Counted from the stretch's first letter, positions 10,348-20,027 are shown. The stretch: DNA of 64,000 nucleotides from Clostridium fungisolvens (GCF_014193895.1 NZ_BLZR01000001.1:930001-994000), one strand, 5' to 3'. Translations and numbers: made by a program. The notes: generated by a model not told the origin, from the letters alone.

Positions 10348-10458
10348 TACATAGTCTCCTTCTAAGCAATACTTTATTTAAAGTAAGGTAATTATAGCAT
10401 AACTAATAAAAAATAGTACATTTATTAAAAAGTTAAAAGTTTTATTTGTAAAACGATT

Positions 10459-10490
10459 ATAAGTACAAAAAACTAAAGATAATACAATTA
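10459..10490 (+). promoter_or_regulatory. Shared 32-bp promoter/operator element, copy 1
   Basis: The stretch beginning ATAAGTACAAAAAACTA and ending ATACAATTA matches 12894-12925 at 28 of 32 positions without gaps. It lies between the divergent AraC and TetR genes. Identity as an operator is inference; TACAAT near its end could be a -10 box. Confidence 0.5.
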
Positions 10491-10560
10491 TTTTGATTCT
10501 TAAAGTATTAATATAAAGCCAAGTCAATATTGTACTTAAATAATGAAAGGTAATTCACTT

Positions 10561-11151
10561 ATGCAGTACCTAAAGGAAGAAGTAAGGTTAGAAATAATGA
10601 AAGCTGCTTTAGAAGAGTTTAAGCAGAATGGCTTTGAGAAAGCCTCTATGAAAAATATATCTCTAAATGCAGGTGTAGCTATAGGGAATATTTATAGGTA
10701 TTTTAAGAATAAAGAAGAGTTATTTAATGCCATTGTAGAGCCTGTTCATAGTTATATTACTGCCGTAATATTTAATAAGTTTTTACCCACTTCGTCGGAT
10801 GTAGATGTGAATTTTAATCTGATCGATATAGTAGATAGAACAATGAAAGTAGATTTAAGCTATAGCACGGAACTTATGATTATGATGTACAAGAGCAAGG
10901 GAACAGGTTATGAAAATGCAAAGGATGATTTAATAAAACTAGTGAATATAAGGTTAAAATCTGAGTATTTAGATTTATTCGCAAAACAAGGGCTTGATAA
11001 TTGTGACCAGTTTTTATATGTATTTGCCACCATTTTAATAGATGGAATGTTTACAATTCTAGCAAGCACTGAAAACGTAGAGGAAAAAAGAAAACTTATT
11101 AATCAACTACTGGTTTTTTATTTTAACAAATTGGATGAAAGATTCATTTAA
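10561..11151 (+). CDS. TetR-family transcriptional regulator
   Basis: About 196 aa. The N-terminal TetR helix-turn-helix is clear (ALEEFKQNGFEKASMKNISL, then NAGVAIGNIYRYFKNKEELF). The remaining residues form the variable ligand-binding helical domain. I chose ATG 10561 rather than the in-frame ATG 10543 because AAAGG lies about 10 bases before it, while 10543 has no ribosome site and would add an unusual N-terminal extension. It precedes an NAD epimerase gene by 54 bp and probably controls that epimerase or the GH3-transporter cluster beyond. Ligand unknown. Confidence 0.88.
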   Translation: MQYLKEEVRLEIMKAALEEFKQNGFEKASMKNISLNAGVAIGNIYRYFKNKEELFNAIVEPVHSYITAVIFNKFLPTSSDVDVNFNLIDIVDRTMKVDLSYSTELMIMMYKSKGTGYENAKDDLIKLVNIRLKSEYLDLFAKQGLDNCDQFLYVFATILIDGMFTILASTENVEEKRKLINQLLVFYFNKLDERFI

Positions 11152-11205
11152 TTTCAATAAATTAAGTCAAATAAATTAAAGCTGTAGAAATAGGAGTGAA
11201 GAATT

Positions 11206-12693
11206 ATGAAGAATAAAAAGACAATTTTTTTAACTGGCGCATCAGGAAATATGGGACATCAAGGCTTTAAACAGTTACTAGATAGAAGAGATAAATTTAA
11301 TATAGTAGCATTGGTTTTACCGACACAGAGAGATAAGCAAATAATGTCAGTGTATGAAAATGAACCAGGAGTAAAGATAGTATGGGGAGATTTAACCAAT
11401 TATAATGATGTACTAGAATGCGTCCAAGGCTCTGATTATGTACTTCATGTCGGTGGTATGGTTTCCCCTGCAGCAGACTATCTTCCTACGGTTACTACAA
11501 AGGTAAACATCGGAGCAGTTAAAAATATAATAAGAGCAATAAAAGCTCAAAAAGATCCTGATAAAATTAAGCTAGTTTACATAGGAACAATTGCTGAAAC
11601 AGGTGACAGAAATCCTCCAGTACACTGGGGGAGAACTGGAGATCCAATAAAAATTAGTGTATATGATAACTATGCTATAACAAAGACTATAGCCGAAAGG
11701 GAAGTAATAGAATCAGGGCTTAAATACTGGGTGTCTTTAAGACAAACAGGAGTATTATACCCTGCTATGTTAAACAATCTAGATCCAATAATGTTCCATG
11801 AACCAGTGCAAGGTGTATTTGAGTGGGCTACAGCAAAGGATTCAGGAAGACTTTTAGCTAATGTTTGTGAAGAAGATGTACCAGAAGAGTTTTGGAGAAG
11901 AGTTTATAATATTGGCGGGGGAGAAAAGTACAGAACAACAAACTATGAATTTATGCAAAAGAGCTTTAAAGCGTTAGGGATGGAATTCGAAAAGGTTGTT
12001 GATTTAAATTGGTTTGCAACAAGAAACTTCCACGGACAATGGTATGAAGATTCAGATGTACTTGAAGAATATCTTCACTTTAGAAGTGGTTCTGCAGACG
12101 AATTTATTGCAGAACTAGGTAAGAAGGCACCATTTAAGATGAAACTGGCGAAGTTTGTACCATCAGGGATAATTAAGAAGTTTATAATTGAGCCTGTGGC
12201 AAACAAAGAGATTGGAACCATGTATTGGATGAAACACGATGTTAAGGATAGAATAACTTCTTTCTTCGGTTCAAAAGAAAAATGGCAGGCCATACCAACC
12301 TGGAAAGAATATAAGTATGTTGAACCTTCAAGAACTCCAAGAAGATTAAATCATGGATATGATGAAAGTAAACCTAAATCAGAACTGGACATAAACGATA
12401 TGAGACAAGCTGCTAAATTTAGAGGTGGAAAATGTTTGTCACATACTATGGTGAAGGGAGATTTATATACAAAGCTTAAATGGCAATGTGCTTTTGCCCA
12501 TGAATTTGAAGCAAGTCCTGCTTTGGTTTTATTAGGAGGACATTGGTGTCCAGATTGTCTTCCAGCACCATGGAATTATGATGAAGAAGCAAAGAGAAAT
12601 CCATTCTTTGCACAAGTATGGTATCCACTGCATGACAAAGATGAAGCTAATTACTATGATGCAAGTATTATAAAGGATATGAAAAGAGACTAA
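11206..12693 (+). CDS. NAD-dependent epimerase/dehydratase with C-terminal treble-clef-like domain
   Basis: 495 aa. The N-terminal part is an extended short-chain dehydrogenase (Rossmann motif TGASGNMGHQG at about 10-20; YAITKTIAE contains the catalytic YxxxK). The family usually ends by about 340 residues. Here about 110 further residues include GGKCLSHTMVKG, KLKWQCAFAHEFEASP and GGHWCPDCLPAPW. C428, H432, H446, C448 and C451 have the spacing of a treble-clef or zinc-ribbon unit otherwise familiar from HNH-associated DNA-binding proteins. The substrate is unknown; sugar nucleotides, sterols and terpenoids are all possible for this family. Its neighbours (GH3, second epimerase, symporter) suggest processing of a deglycosylated aglycone or sugar. 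Confidence 0.85.
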   Translation: MKNKKTIFLTGASGNMGHQGFKQLLDRRDKFNIVALVLPTQRDKQIMSVYENEPGVKIVWGDLTNYNDVLECVQGSDYVLHVGGMVSPAADYLPTVTTKVNIGAVKNIIRAIKAQKDPDKIKLVYIGTIAETGDRNPPVHWGRTGDPIKISVYDNYAITKTIAEREVIESGLKYWVSLRQTGVLYPAMLNNLDPIMFHEPVQGVFEWATAKDSGRLLANVCEEDVPEEFWRRVYNIGGGEKYRTTNYEFMQKSFKALGMEFEKVVDLNWFATRNFHGQWYEDSDVLEEYLHFRSGSADEFIAELGKKAPFKMKLAKFVPSGIIKKFIIEPVANKEIGTMYWMKHDVKDRITSFFGSKEKWQAIPTWKEYKYVEPSRTPRRLNHGYDESKPKSELDINDMRQAAKFRGGKCLSHTMVKGDLYTKLKWQCAFAHEFEASPALVLLGGHWCPDCLPAPWNYDEEAKRNPFFAQVWYPLHDKDEANYYDASIIKDMKRD

Positions 12694-12702
12694 GACTCAA
12701 TA

Positions 12703-12748
12703 AACCCCAAGAGTGATTGGATATGAAGACACTTTTTGGGGTTCATTT
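12703..12748 (+). terminator. Rho-independent terminator
   Basis: AACCCCAA (12703-12710) pairs with TTGGGGTT (12736-12743), extended by AGTG/CACT, followed by CATTTTATT. Confidence 0.7.
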
Positions 12749-12893
12749 TATTAGCATTTCAAATGCATTAATTTTAACTTTACGCCGTTCTACCTCCAAA
12801 AATCATTTATCTTAGTAGCGAATGCATATAGTATTTCCAAAGGAATGCTTTAGTTTCAACAATAATATTAAACAAATCCTAATTTATAAGATG

Positions 12894-12925
12894 ATAAGTA
12901 CAAAAAACTATAAATCATACAATTA
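12894..12925 (+). promoter_or_regulatory. Shared 32-bp promoter/operator element, copy 2
   Basis: Second copy of the element at 10459-10490 (28 of 32 identical), 58 bp before the GH3 start codon. It suggests that the GH3 gene and the AraC/TetR intergenic promoter respond to one regulator. Confidence 0.5.
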
Positions 12926-12982
12926 ATAATTTTTGTAAACCTTTATAATTTTAAATTATATTCTATCAATTCGGGGGAAATT

Positions 12983-15382
12983 ATGAAACATAAAAAAATT
13001 ATCGAAAGAATGAGCTTAGAAGAAAAAATAGCATTATGTTCTGGAAAATCCTTTTGGGAGACGCAGGAATTTTCGCAGTATGGTATTAAGTCTTTATTTT
13101 TGTCAGATGGTCCTCATGGACTGAGAAAGCAAGTTGGTGAAAGTGATCATCTAGGCCTTAATGCAAGTATTGCTACAACATGTTTTCCTACAGCAAGTGC
13201 AGCTGCTGCAACTTGGGATGTTGATCTTATTCGTGAAATGGGAGATGCAATTGGAAAAGAAGCTGTAAAAGAAGATATTAATATAGTATTAGGGCCAGGG
13301 GTAAATATGAAAAGGAACCCTTTATGTGGTCGTAATTTTGAGTATTTCAGTGAAGACCCATTTTTGTCGGGAAAGATTGGAGCAGCATGGATACAGGGAG
13401 TGCAAAGTAATGGGGTTGGTACTTCTCTAAAGCATTTTGCATTGAATAATCAAGAACTTAAGAGGATGAGCACTAACGTATTAGTTGATGAGCGTGCACT
13501 TAGAGAATATTACTTGCCTGCTTTTGAGACAGCAGTTAAGGAAGCAAAACCTACTACGGTTATGTGTGCCTACAATAAAGTTGAAGGTACTTATTGTAGT
13601 GATAACAAAAGACTCCTTTCAGATATTCTTCGTGAAGAATGGGGATTTGATGGAGCTGTTATAACTGACTGGGGAGCTATGAACAATCGTATAGATGGAT
13701 TTAAAGCCGGACTGGATTTGGAGATGCCAGGAAGCAAAGGCCGCTTCGATAAAGAGGTTAAGAAGGCAGTTGAAGATGGACTGTTAGATGAGAGGTATAT
13801 TGATCAAGCAGTAGATCGTTTATTAACTCTTATAGAAAGAACAACAAAGGGAAATAAAGAATCAGTGACAAAAGAACTTCATGATAAAAATCATAAATTA
13901 GCTCGTAGGATTGCCGCAGCTGGTGGAATTCTTTTGAAAAATGACGATAAGCTTCTTCCTTTAAAAGATGATTCAGAAGTTACTATAATAGGAGAACTAG
14001 CTAAAATTCCAAGATATCAAGGAAATGGATCCTCTTTAGTAACACCAACAAAACTAAGTAGCTTACTTGATGGAATTAGAGAGTATGCTGGAAAGAATAG
14101 ATTTTTTTCTGGATACAGTCTAAAGGATGTAGAGGATGATGCTTTGTTAAAAGAAGCAGTTGAAGCTGCAAGAACATCAAATACAGTAGTTTTATGCATA
14201 GGCCTCACTGATATCTATGAGAGTGAAGGCTTTGATAGAGAACATATGAGAATCCCAGCCAATCAGATTAAGTTAATAGAAGCAGTTGCGGAGGTAAATG
14301 AAAATATCATAGTGATAATTGTTGGAGGATCTGCAATAGAGATGCCATGGGCTGCAAAGGTTCAAGCTATACTGCATATGCAATTATCTGGTCAAGCAGG
14401 TGGCTTAGCAGCTGCTGATATAGTATTTGGTAAGGTGAATCCAAGTGGAAAGCTTACAGAAACTTATCCTTTTATATATGAAGATGTAGTAAGTAGTACT
14501 TACTTTAATAAGAATCCAAAGCAAGGAGCTTATTTTGAAAGCATGTATTGTGGTTATAGATATTTTGAGACTGCAAAAGTTCCAGTACGATATCCATTTG
14601 GATTTGGATTATCTTATACAGAATTTAAGTATTCAAACCTACAAGTTAAAAAATTAGGGCTATATGATGTTGAAGTAACGGCTAACGTTGAAAATGTAGG
14701 TGAGTTTGATGGTGCAGAAGTCGTACAGTTGTATGTTGCAGCATCTACTGGTGGTGTATATCGTCCATCAAAAGAACTAAAAGGCTTTGCAAAGGTACAA
14801 TTAGAAAAAGGCGAAAGTAAACAAGTTAGGTTTAATTTAGATAAAAGAAGTTTTGCAGTATACGACCAAGATAAGAAGGATTGGATAATAGAAGAAGGGA
14901 TTTATGCATTGCAAATTGGTGCGAGTATTAAGGATATTCGTCTTGAAAAGCATATTGAGCTTGAGGGAGAAAAACCTGTTAGAAAAAATTGTAGTACATG
15001 GTATTACTCTTTGAGTGGTATTCCGAGCAGGAAGGACTTTGTAACTATCTACCATAACTATGAGGATTATGTTCCTCAAATAAAGGGTACTTACGATATG
15101 ACTAGTTCTATTAAGGAAATGAAAGAGACTAGCCTTATATGTAAGATTATGTACAAGGATATGGAAAAAATTATTGCTAAGAATAATGGCGGGAAAGTTG
15201 ATTACACAAATCCTGGTTTTAGGATGCTTATGGATAGCGCTTCGGATAATCCTATGAAATCAATGCCACTATTCAGTCCAGATAGTATGCCTTTAAATGT
15301 TGCAGAATTCTTTGTTGAAGCTGCTAATGGTCATATGATAAAGGGGTTTAGGAAAATTATTAAGAGTAATAAAAACAAATAG
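12983..15382 (+). CDS. GH3 beta-glucosidase-type glycosidase (799 aa)
   Basis: Retaining exo-glycosidase of family 3, probably acting on beta-glucosides or beta-xylosides in the cytoplasm (no signal peptide). Order: TIM barrel (about 1-300) with nucleophile D229 in AVITDWGAM and substrate-binding GRNFEYFSEDP; alpha/beta sandwich (about 310-530) with the KxxGILLKN region and ESEGFDREHM; fibronectin-III-like domain (about 560-660) starting after YPFGFGLSYTEF; then an unusual 110-residue helical tail containing NPGFRMLMDSASDNPMKSMP. The start follows GGGGGAAATT. The second epimerase gene begins 51 bp downstream, suggesting one transcript. Confidence 0.94.
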   Translation: MKHKKIIERMSLEEKIALCSGKSFWETQEFSQYGIKSLFLSDGPHGLRKQVGESDHLGLNASIATTCFPTASAAAATWDVDLIREMGDAIGKEAVKEDINIVLGPGVNMKRNPLCGRNFEYFSEDPFLSGKIGAAWIQGVQSNGVGTSLKHFALNNQELKRMSTNVLVDERALREYYLPAFETAVKEAKPTTVMCAYNKVEGTYCSDNKRLLSDILREEWGFDGAVITDWGAMNNRIDGFKAGLDLEMPGSKGRFDKEVKKAVEDGLLDERYIDQAVDRLLTLIERTTKGNKESVTKELHDKNHKLARRIAAAGGILLKNDDKLLPLKDDSEVTIIGELAKIPRYQGNGSSLVTPTKLSSLLDGIREYAGKNRFFSGYSLKDVEDDALLKEAVEAARTSNTVVLCIGLTDIYESEGFDREHMRIPANQIKLIEAVAEVNENIIVIIVGGSAIEMPWAAKVQAILHMQLSGQAGGLAAADIVFGKVNPSGKLTETYPFIYEDVVSSTYFNKNPKQGAYFESMYCGYRYFETAKVPVRYPFGFGLSYTEFKYSNLQVKKLGLYDVEVTANVENVGEFDGAEVVQLYVAASTGGVYRPSKELKGFAKVQLEKGESKQVRFNLDKRSFAVYDQDKKDWIIEEGIYALQIGASIKDIRLEKHIELEGEKPVRKNCSTWYYSLSGIPSRKDFVTIYHNYEDYVPQIKGTYDMTSSIKEMKETSLICKIMYKDMEKIIAKNNGGKVDYTNPGFRMLMDSASDNPMKSMPLFSPDSMPLNVAEFFVEAANGHMIKGFRKIIKSNKNK

Positions 15383-15433
15383 GTCTAAGCTTAATGTTGG
15401 GATGGAAAAATTGTTTTAGGAGAGTGTAGTTAT

Positions 15434-16447
15434 ATGAAAATATTTATGATTGGCGGAACTGGTTTACTAGGTTCAGAGGGAGCAAAGGAGTTAATAAAAA
15501 GAGGACATAGTGTATCCTCTATATCCTTACCACCTATACCAACAGGTGCAAATATCCCGAAGGAAATGGAATTATCATTAGGAAATTATATGGAAATGTC
15601 TGATGAAGAAATTAGAAAGCAGATGACTGGGTGCGAAGGGTTTGTATTTGCTGCAGGAGTGGATGAAAGAGTAGAAGGACCAGCGCCGATATATGATTTA
15701 TTCTACAAGTTCAATATTGCACCATTAAAAAGGCTATTAACCATAGCAAAGGAATGTCATGTAAAACATGTAGTTATTTTAGGGTCTTACTTTGCATACT
15801 TTGATAGAACTAATCCAGAATGGAAGTTAGCAGCTACTCATCCTTATATAAGAAGTAGAGTTGATCAAGAAAAGATGGCTCTATCTTTTGCTGATAAAGA
15901 TATGAATGTAGCGGTCTTAGAATTGCCATATATTTTTGGTACTCAACCAGGAAGAAAGCCTGTATGGACATTCTTAATAGAACAAATTAGGAGTATGAAG
16001 AGTTTTACCATGTATCCAAAGGGTGGTACAACTATGGTTACAGTTAAACAAGTTGCTCAGTGCATAGCAGGTGCCATAGAAAACAATATTGGTGGAAACA
16101 ACTATCCGGTAGGTTATTACAATATGACATGGAAAGAGATGTTAAGAATATTCCATAAGTATATGGGAATTCCAGATAAAAAAATAATTACAATTCCAAC
16201 TTGGATGTATGCTTATGGATGTAGATCCATTGTTAAAGAACAAAAGAAGAATAATATTGACGGCGGTCTTAAGATGGTTGAATTTGCAAAAGTTATGACT
16301 GCAAACACTTTTATTGGAAAGAGCATAATTGTAGAAAAATTAGGGGTAGAACCAGATGATATAGATAAAGCTATAGGTGATTCAGTTAAGCTATGCTTGG
16401 ATATATTAGATGGAAAATCAGAGGCAATAGGTATGAAGGGCGAATAG
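15434..16447 (+). CDS. NAD-dependent epimerase/dehydratase family protein (337 aa)
   Basis: Extended short-chain dehydrogenase with N-terminal Rossmann motif GGTGLLGSEG (about 7-16). The usual YxxxK is not obvious; HPYIRSRVDQEKM may hold the equivalent tyrosine and lysine, so the catalytic set is uncertain. It is shorter than the 495-aa epimerase upstream of the GH3 gene and lacks the Cys/His tail. It is probably cotranscribed with the GH3 gene and ends at a terminator (16463-16505). The two epimerases flanking a beta-glycosidase suggest a linked pathway on the released product; substrate unknown. Confidence 0.82.
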   Translation: MKIFMIGGTGLLGSEGAKELIKRGHSVSSISLPPIPTGANIPKEMELSLGNYMEMSDEEIRKQMTGCEGFVFAAGVDERVEGPAPIYDLFYKFNIAPLKRLLTIAKECHVKHVVILGSYFAYFDRTNPEWKLAATHPYIRSRVDQEKMALSFADKDMNVAVLELPYIFGTQPGRKPVWTFLIEQIRSMKSFTMYPKGGTTMVTVKQVAQCIAGAIENNIGGNNYPVGYYNMTWKEMLRIFHKYMGIPDKKIITIPTWMYAYGCRSIVKEQKKNNIDGGLKMVEFAKVMTANTFIGKSIIVEKLGVEPDDIDKAIGDSVKLCLDILDGKSEAIGMKGE

Positions 16448-16462
16448 TATATATTAAATTAT

Positions 16463-16505
16463 GGAGATTACTTTTGCGGGTAGCAGAGAATCTCCTTTTA
16501 ATTTT
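16463..16505 (+). terminator. Rho-independent terminator
   Basis: GGAGATT (16463-16469) pairs with AATCTCC (16489-16495), followed by TTTTAATTTT. Confidence 0.75.
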
Positions 16506-16866
16506 ATTTAGAAATACTTATTGTGCTACCAAAAACAAAAAATAGTACAATAAAGAAATTAAAAAAATTTTTATAATTAGTTTGGAAATTTAAACCTTCT
16601 TTATGTTTAAGAAAGGTGAACAAATGTGGACAAATGTTAAGTTTATAGAATTAAATTTTTATATTAAATATAATCTAAAGGAAACACTGGGGTATAGTGC
16701 GTAAAAAAAGAAGAACTTGTTACCTGACAAAATTTCTTCATGTACGTTGAAAAATGCAGATACATAAAAAATCTAATAAAGGTAGAAATATCATTTTTTA
16801 AAATGAAAATACCTAAAAACCATATTAGATTAAAAGAAGAGGTTATAATAATGGGGGAAATTTTTT
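16506..16866. other. Long leader/promoter region of the GPH symporter
   Basis: About 360 bp without a gene. It contains AGTACAATAAAG near 16543, resembling sequences in other promoters of the window, and a direct repeat ACAAATGT at about 16620-16636. A GGGGGAAA ribosome site lies at 16853-16860. No terminator or known riboswitch was recognised. Confidence 0.4.
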
Positions 16867-18417
16867 ATGAAAACAGAAACGCAAATAAAACAATTGATGG
16901 GAGCAAAGATTTTTGATAGTAAAATTAAATCTCTTAACGTAACTGGCGCAGAAAAATGGCTTGGTTATCTTGTTGGACCAGCTGGGTTTGCACTAATGAA
17001 TGCGTTAATAATGGGATACATTAATATTTACTATACTGATGTACTCAAATTAACTGATCCTAAGGTTTTTAAATATGGAGTTGTATTTCTGACCATATTC
17101 CCATTAGCTTCAAGGTTATTTGATGGTGCTATGAATTTGATAATGGGAGTTATATTAGATAGAACTAAGTCAAAGCAAGGAAAAGCTAGGCCATGGATAT
17201 TAATATCAGCGCCGTTTATAACTGTATCTGGAATACTGATGTTTACAATACCCAAAGCAAGCATAACAGTACAACTAGTATGGATAGTTATTTCCTTTAA
17301 TTTATATTTTGGGATGGCATCGGTAATGTATATTGCTGGGCATAATCTTATGGTTCCACTTTCAACAAGAAATACAGCTCAACGTGGAACTTTATCTGTA
17401 ATAAGTAATATTGCAAATACGGTAATTACAGGAATAATAGTAGCATTAATATTTCCAATGATAGTAATGCCAATCATTGGTGCTGATAAAGGTAAATGGA
17501 TAATGTTAATGTCTGTGATATCAATAATTGCATTACCATTAATTTTTATTGAATACTACTTTACCAGAGAACGTATAACAGAAGAAAATATGTCTGTAGT
17601 TTTTAAACAAAAGTTATCAGTTAAGCAACAGATTAAAGCAGTAATGACAAATAAGTACTGGTTATTACTTGCAACATATCAACTTATATTTAACTTTGGA
17701 GCCATCCTAAAAAATACAAGTCTTATTTATTATTGTAATTATGTGCTTGGTTCATATAACGATGGTATAACCCAAACTATGATATCGGTTGTAGGTGGTT
17801 TTCCAATGGGGGTAGGTATGCTTGTTATATTGCCTCTGATTAAAAGGTTTGGGAATCGCAATGTTACGCTGGCAGGTTTTATTCTTTCAGTTATTGGTGG
17901 AGTAATATGCTGGATGTTCCCAACAAATATGGCTTTAGTAATAATAGGACAATTTATTAAAAACTTAGGTATCGTTCCTTGTGGTTTCGTATTTGTAGCT
18001 TTATTTGCAGATGTACTTGATCATATTGAATGGAAGAGCAATATAAGATGTGACGGCATTTCTTCAAGTATCATGATATTTATTATGACTGTTTCTTCTG
18101 GATTAAGTGCAAGTTTATTTAACTTAATGCTTGGAAGATCAGGAAAATACATAACTCCTGTATACAATGCAGCAACAGGAATAACACAAGGCTTTGTGCA
18201 GCCAGATTCTATAAAAAATGTGTTCACGTTCTCCTTTGTAGGAGTTGAAGTAATTGCACATATAGTACTTATTATAATATTAATATTCTTTAATTTAGAG
18301 AAAGAAATGCCAACAGTGCAAAGAGAAATTAAGGAAAGACAAAAGTTAGATTGTGAAGCTAGAGGAAAAGTTTGGACTGATCCTGAAGAAAGAGCTAGAT
18401 TAGAGCAGGAAGTCTGA
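16867..18417 (+). CDS. GPH-family (MFS) sodium/proton:glycoside symporter
   Basis: Integral membrane importer of sugars or glycosides, 516 aa with about 12 hydrophobic segments. The family signature after the second/third helix is visible (FDGAMNLIMGVILDRTKSKQ, then GKARPWIL). It has a longer hydrophilic C-terminal end (EMPTVQREIKERQKLD) than the second GPH protein at 26498. It follows the GH3/epimerase unit after a terminator and is followed by a BglG/LicR-type regulator, so it may import the substrate of the GH3/epimerase set. Substrate cannot be told from sequence. Confidence 0.9.
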   Translation: MKTETQIKQLMGAKIFDSKIKSLNVTGAEKWLGYLVGPAGFALMNALIMGYINIYYTDVLKLTDPKVFKYGVVFLTIFPLASRLFDGAMNLIMGVILDRTKSKQGKARPWILISAPFITVSGILMFTIPKASITVQLVWIVISFNLYFGMASVMYIAGHNLMVPLSTRNTAQRGTLSVISNIANTVITGIIVALIFPMIVMPIIGADKGKWIMLMSVISIIALPLIFIEYYFTRERITEENMSVVFKQKLSVKQQIKAVMTNKYWLLLATYQLIFNFGAILKNTSLIYYCNYVLGSYNDGITQTMISVVGGFPMGVGMLVILPLIKRFGNRNVTLAGFILSVIGGVICWMFPTNMALVIIGQFIKNLGIVPCGFVFVALFADVLDHIEWKSNIRCDGISSSIMIFIMTVSSGLSASLFNLMLGRSGKYITPVYNAATGITQGFVQPDSIKNVFTFSFVGVEVIAHIVLIIILIFFNLEKEMPTVQREIKERQKLDCEARGKVWTDPEERARLEQEV

Positions 18418-18522
18418 GTTTTTATTAATTCTAATAGAGTACTAATATAGTAAATTTCTTTATTTATGATAGTATAGAAATATAATAGATATAAATTGTA
18501 TTCAGCCATTGGAGCAAGGTAG

Positions 18523-20022
18523 GTGACCCTAAATTTGAATCGAAGACATAGAGATATTTTAAATATAATTTTAAATACAGATGAATACATCACAGGAAAT
18601 GAATTAGCTAGACTTTGTAATGTTACGATTCGCACAATAAGAAATGATATTAAAGAAATCAATGATCTATTGAAGGAATATGACGTAAAAGTAGAAGCTA
18701 CTATAAAAAAAGGTTATTCACTTAATAAAGTATATAAAGATATTATAAAGAAAAATAATATTATTAGAGAAGTTTTGGATTATGAATACATAAAGGAAAC
18801 TCCCAGTTCGCCTATAGACAGACAAATGTACATATTACTAAAACTGACTATTAAAAAAGTTATCACAATAGAAGAGCTAGTAGAAGCCTTAAGTGTGTCA
18901 GATGCTACTGTAAATAATGACATTACGTTTATAAATAAATGGTTAAAGCGAAATCTGAAGCTAGGAATAAGTTATTCTTTAACTGAAGGAATTACGCTTA
19001 ATGCAACTGAAAGAGATAAAAGAAATATTATAAGCTGGGTTCTAGCAATAAGGATTAATTTAAGCACTGTTTTGAAATACTGGAGTTACTTGTTTGAAGA
19101 AAATGATGCTGTTACAGCGGTTAAAGATATTTACTACATAGTAAGCGAGGAAAGTAGAAGATATAAATATTTTCTATCAGGGCACAGCTATCAACTTTTA
19201 TGCTATGAAATATTGGTTGCAATCAAGCGTAATAAATTAGGGTTTGATTTAAATGATTTTGATGAAGCAGAAAGTGAGTTAATGGATGTAGTCTCTGCAA
19301 TACGTGAAAAAGTAGAAGATCAACAAGGTTTGAATCTATCAAGAGCAGAATGGCTTAATTTGCAGGAGTATTTTAAGTCGAAGCAATTTATTAGTGGAAC
19401 GGAATTTATAGATATTGAAAAACAAGAAGCTATTTCAATAGTAGACGAATACTTGCTAGTTTTATATGAAAAATTCAAGGTTGACTTAAAGAATAATCCA
19501 GATTACATATATAAGCTGATCTTATATATTGCTCCAATGATAAATCGCTTGAAATATAATCACTGTATATCAAATAAAATAGATGAAAAAGTAGTTAAAG
19601 CCTATAAGGCAGAATTTAAGATGGCTAGTGAAATTGCACCGATTATTAAGAGAAGATTGAATTTAGATGTATCACTTGTTGATTTAGCTTACATAACTCT
19701 TCATTTGGTATCTATGTGTGGAATATGGAAATATAAATTGAATACTGTAATTGTTTGTGATTACGATGAGTCAATATTAAGCCTTATTAAGGATAAAATT
19801 CAAAATTACTTTGGAGAAAGAGTAGAAGTTTGTGGGTTTTATGGTTATCAAGAATTTATGTATGAAGATAAGGAAAATCTAAAAGGTGTAGATTTAATAA
19901 TAACAACTTCAACAATTGCTGATATTACTAATATACCTTTCATTAGAATAAAACCTGAAATTGATCAAAATGATATAGACATGATATCAGAGTATGTTAA
20001 TGGTTATAAAAGTAAGTTATAA
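18523..20022 (+). CDS. BglG/LicR-type PRD-containing transcriptional regulator
   Basis: 499 aa. N-terminal HTH (LNRRHRDILNIILNTDEYIT and NELARLCNVTIRTIRNDIKE), second HTH-like region (LVEALSVSDATVNNDITFIN), then two PRD-like regions with conserved His candidates (SGHSYQLL and DLAYITLHLV), and a C-terminal EIIB-like domain with TVIVCDYDES. No EIIA domain is present. Such proteins are DNA-binding activators modulated by PTS phosphorylation, although no PTS genes occur in the window. GTG 18523 is chosen because GGAG lies 8 bases before it; TTG 18535 is an alternative. Confidence 0.85.
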   Translation: MTLNLNRRHRDILNIILNTDEYITGNELARLCNVTIRTIRNDIKEINDLLKEYDVKVEATIKKGYSLNKVYKDIIKKNNIIREVLDYEYIKETPSSPIDRQMYILLKLTIKKVITIEELVEALSVSDATVNNDITFINKWLKRNLKLGISYSLTEGITLNATERDKRNIISWVLAIRINLSTVLKYWSYLFEENDAVTAVKDIYYIVSEESRRYKYFLSGHSYQLLCYEILVAIKRNKLGFDLNDFDEAESELMDVVSAIREKVEDQQGLNLSRAEWLNLQEYFKSKQFISGTEFIDIEKQEAISIVDEYLLVLYEKFKVDLKNNPDYIYKLILYIAPMINRLKYNHCISNKIDEKVVKAYKAEFKMASEIAPIIKRRLNLDVSLVDLAYITLHLVSMCGIWKYKLNTVIVCDYDESILSLIKDKIQNYFGERVEVCGFYGYQEFMYEDKENLKGVDLIITTSTIADITNIPFIRIKPEIDQNDIDMISEYVNGYKSKL

Positions 20023-20027
20023 TTAAC

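Noticed and set aside
18021..18662. 213-codon minus-strand open frame over the symporter end and regulator start
   Set aside because: It overlaps the conserved C-terminus of the GPH symporter and the HTH of the BglG-type regulator; its translation is low-complexity and lacks a ribosome site.
18523..20022. Role as a PTS-linked antiterminator acting on a RAT hairpin upstream of the symporter
   Set aside because: The N-terminus is a DNA-binding HTH, not the RNA-binding CAT domain, and no PTS genes or RAT/terminator pair were found before 16867.
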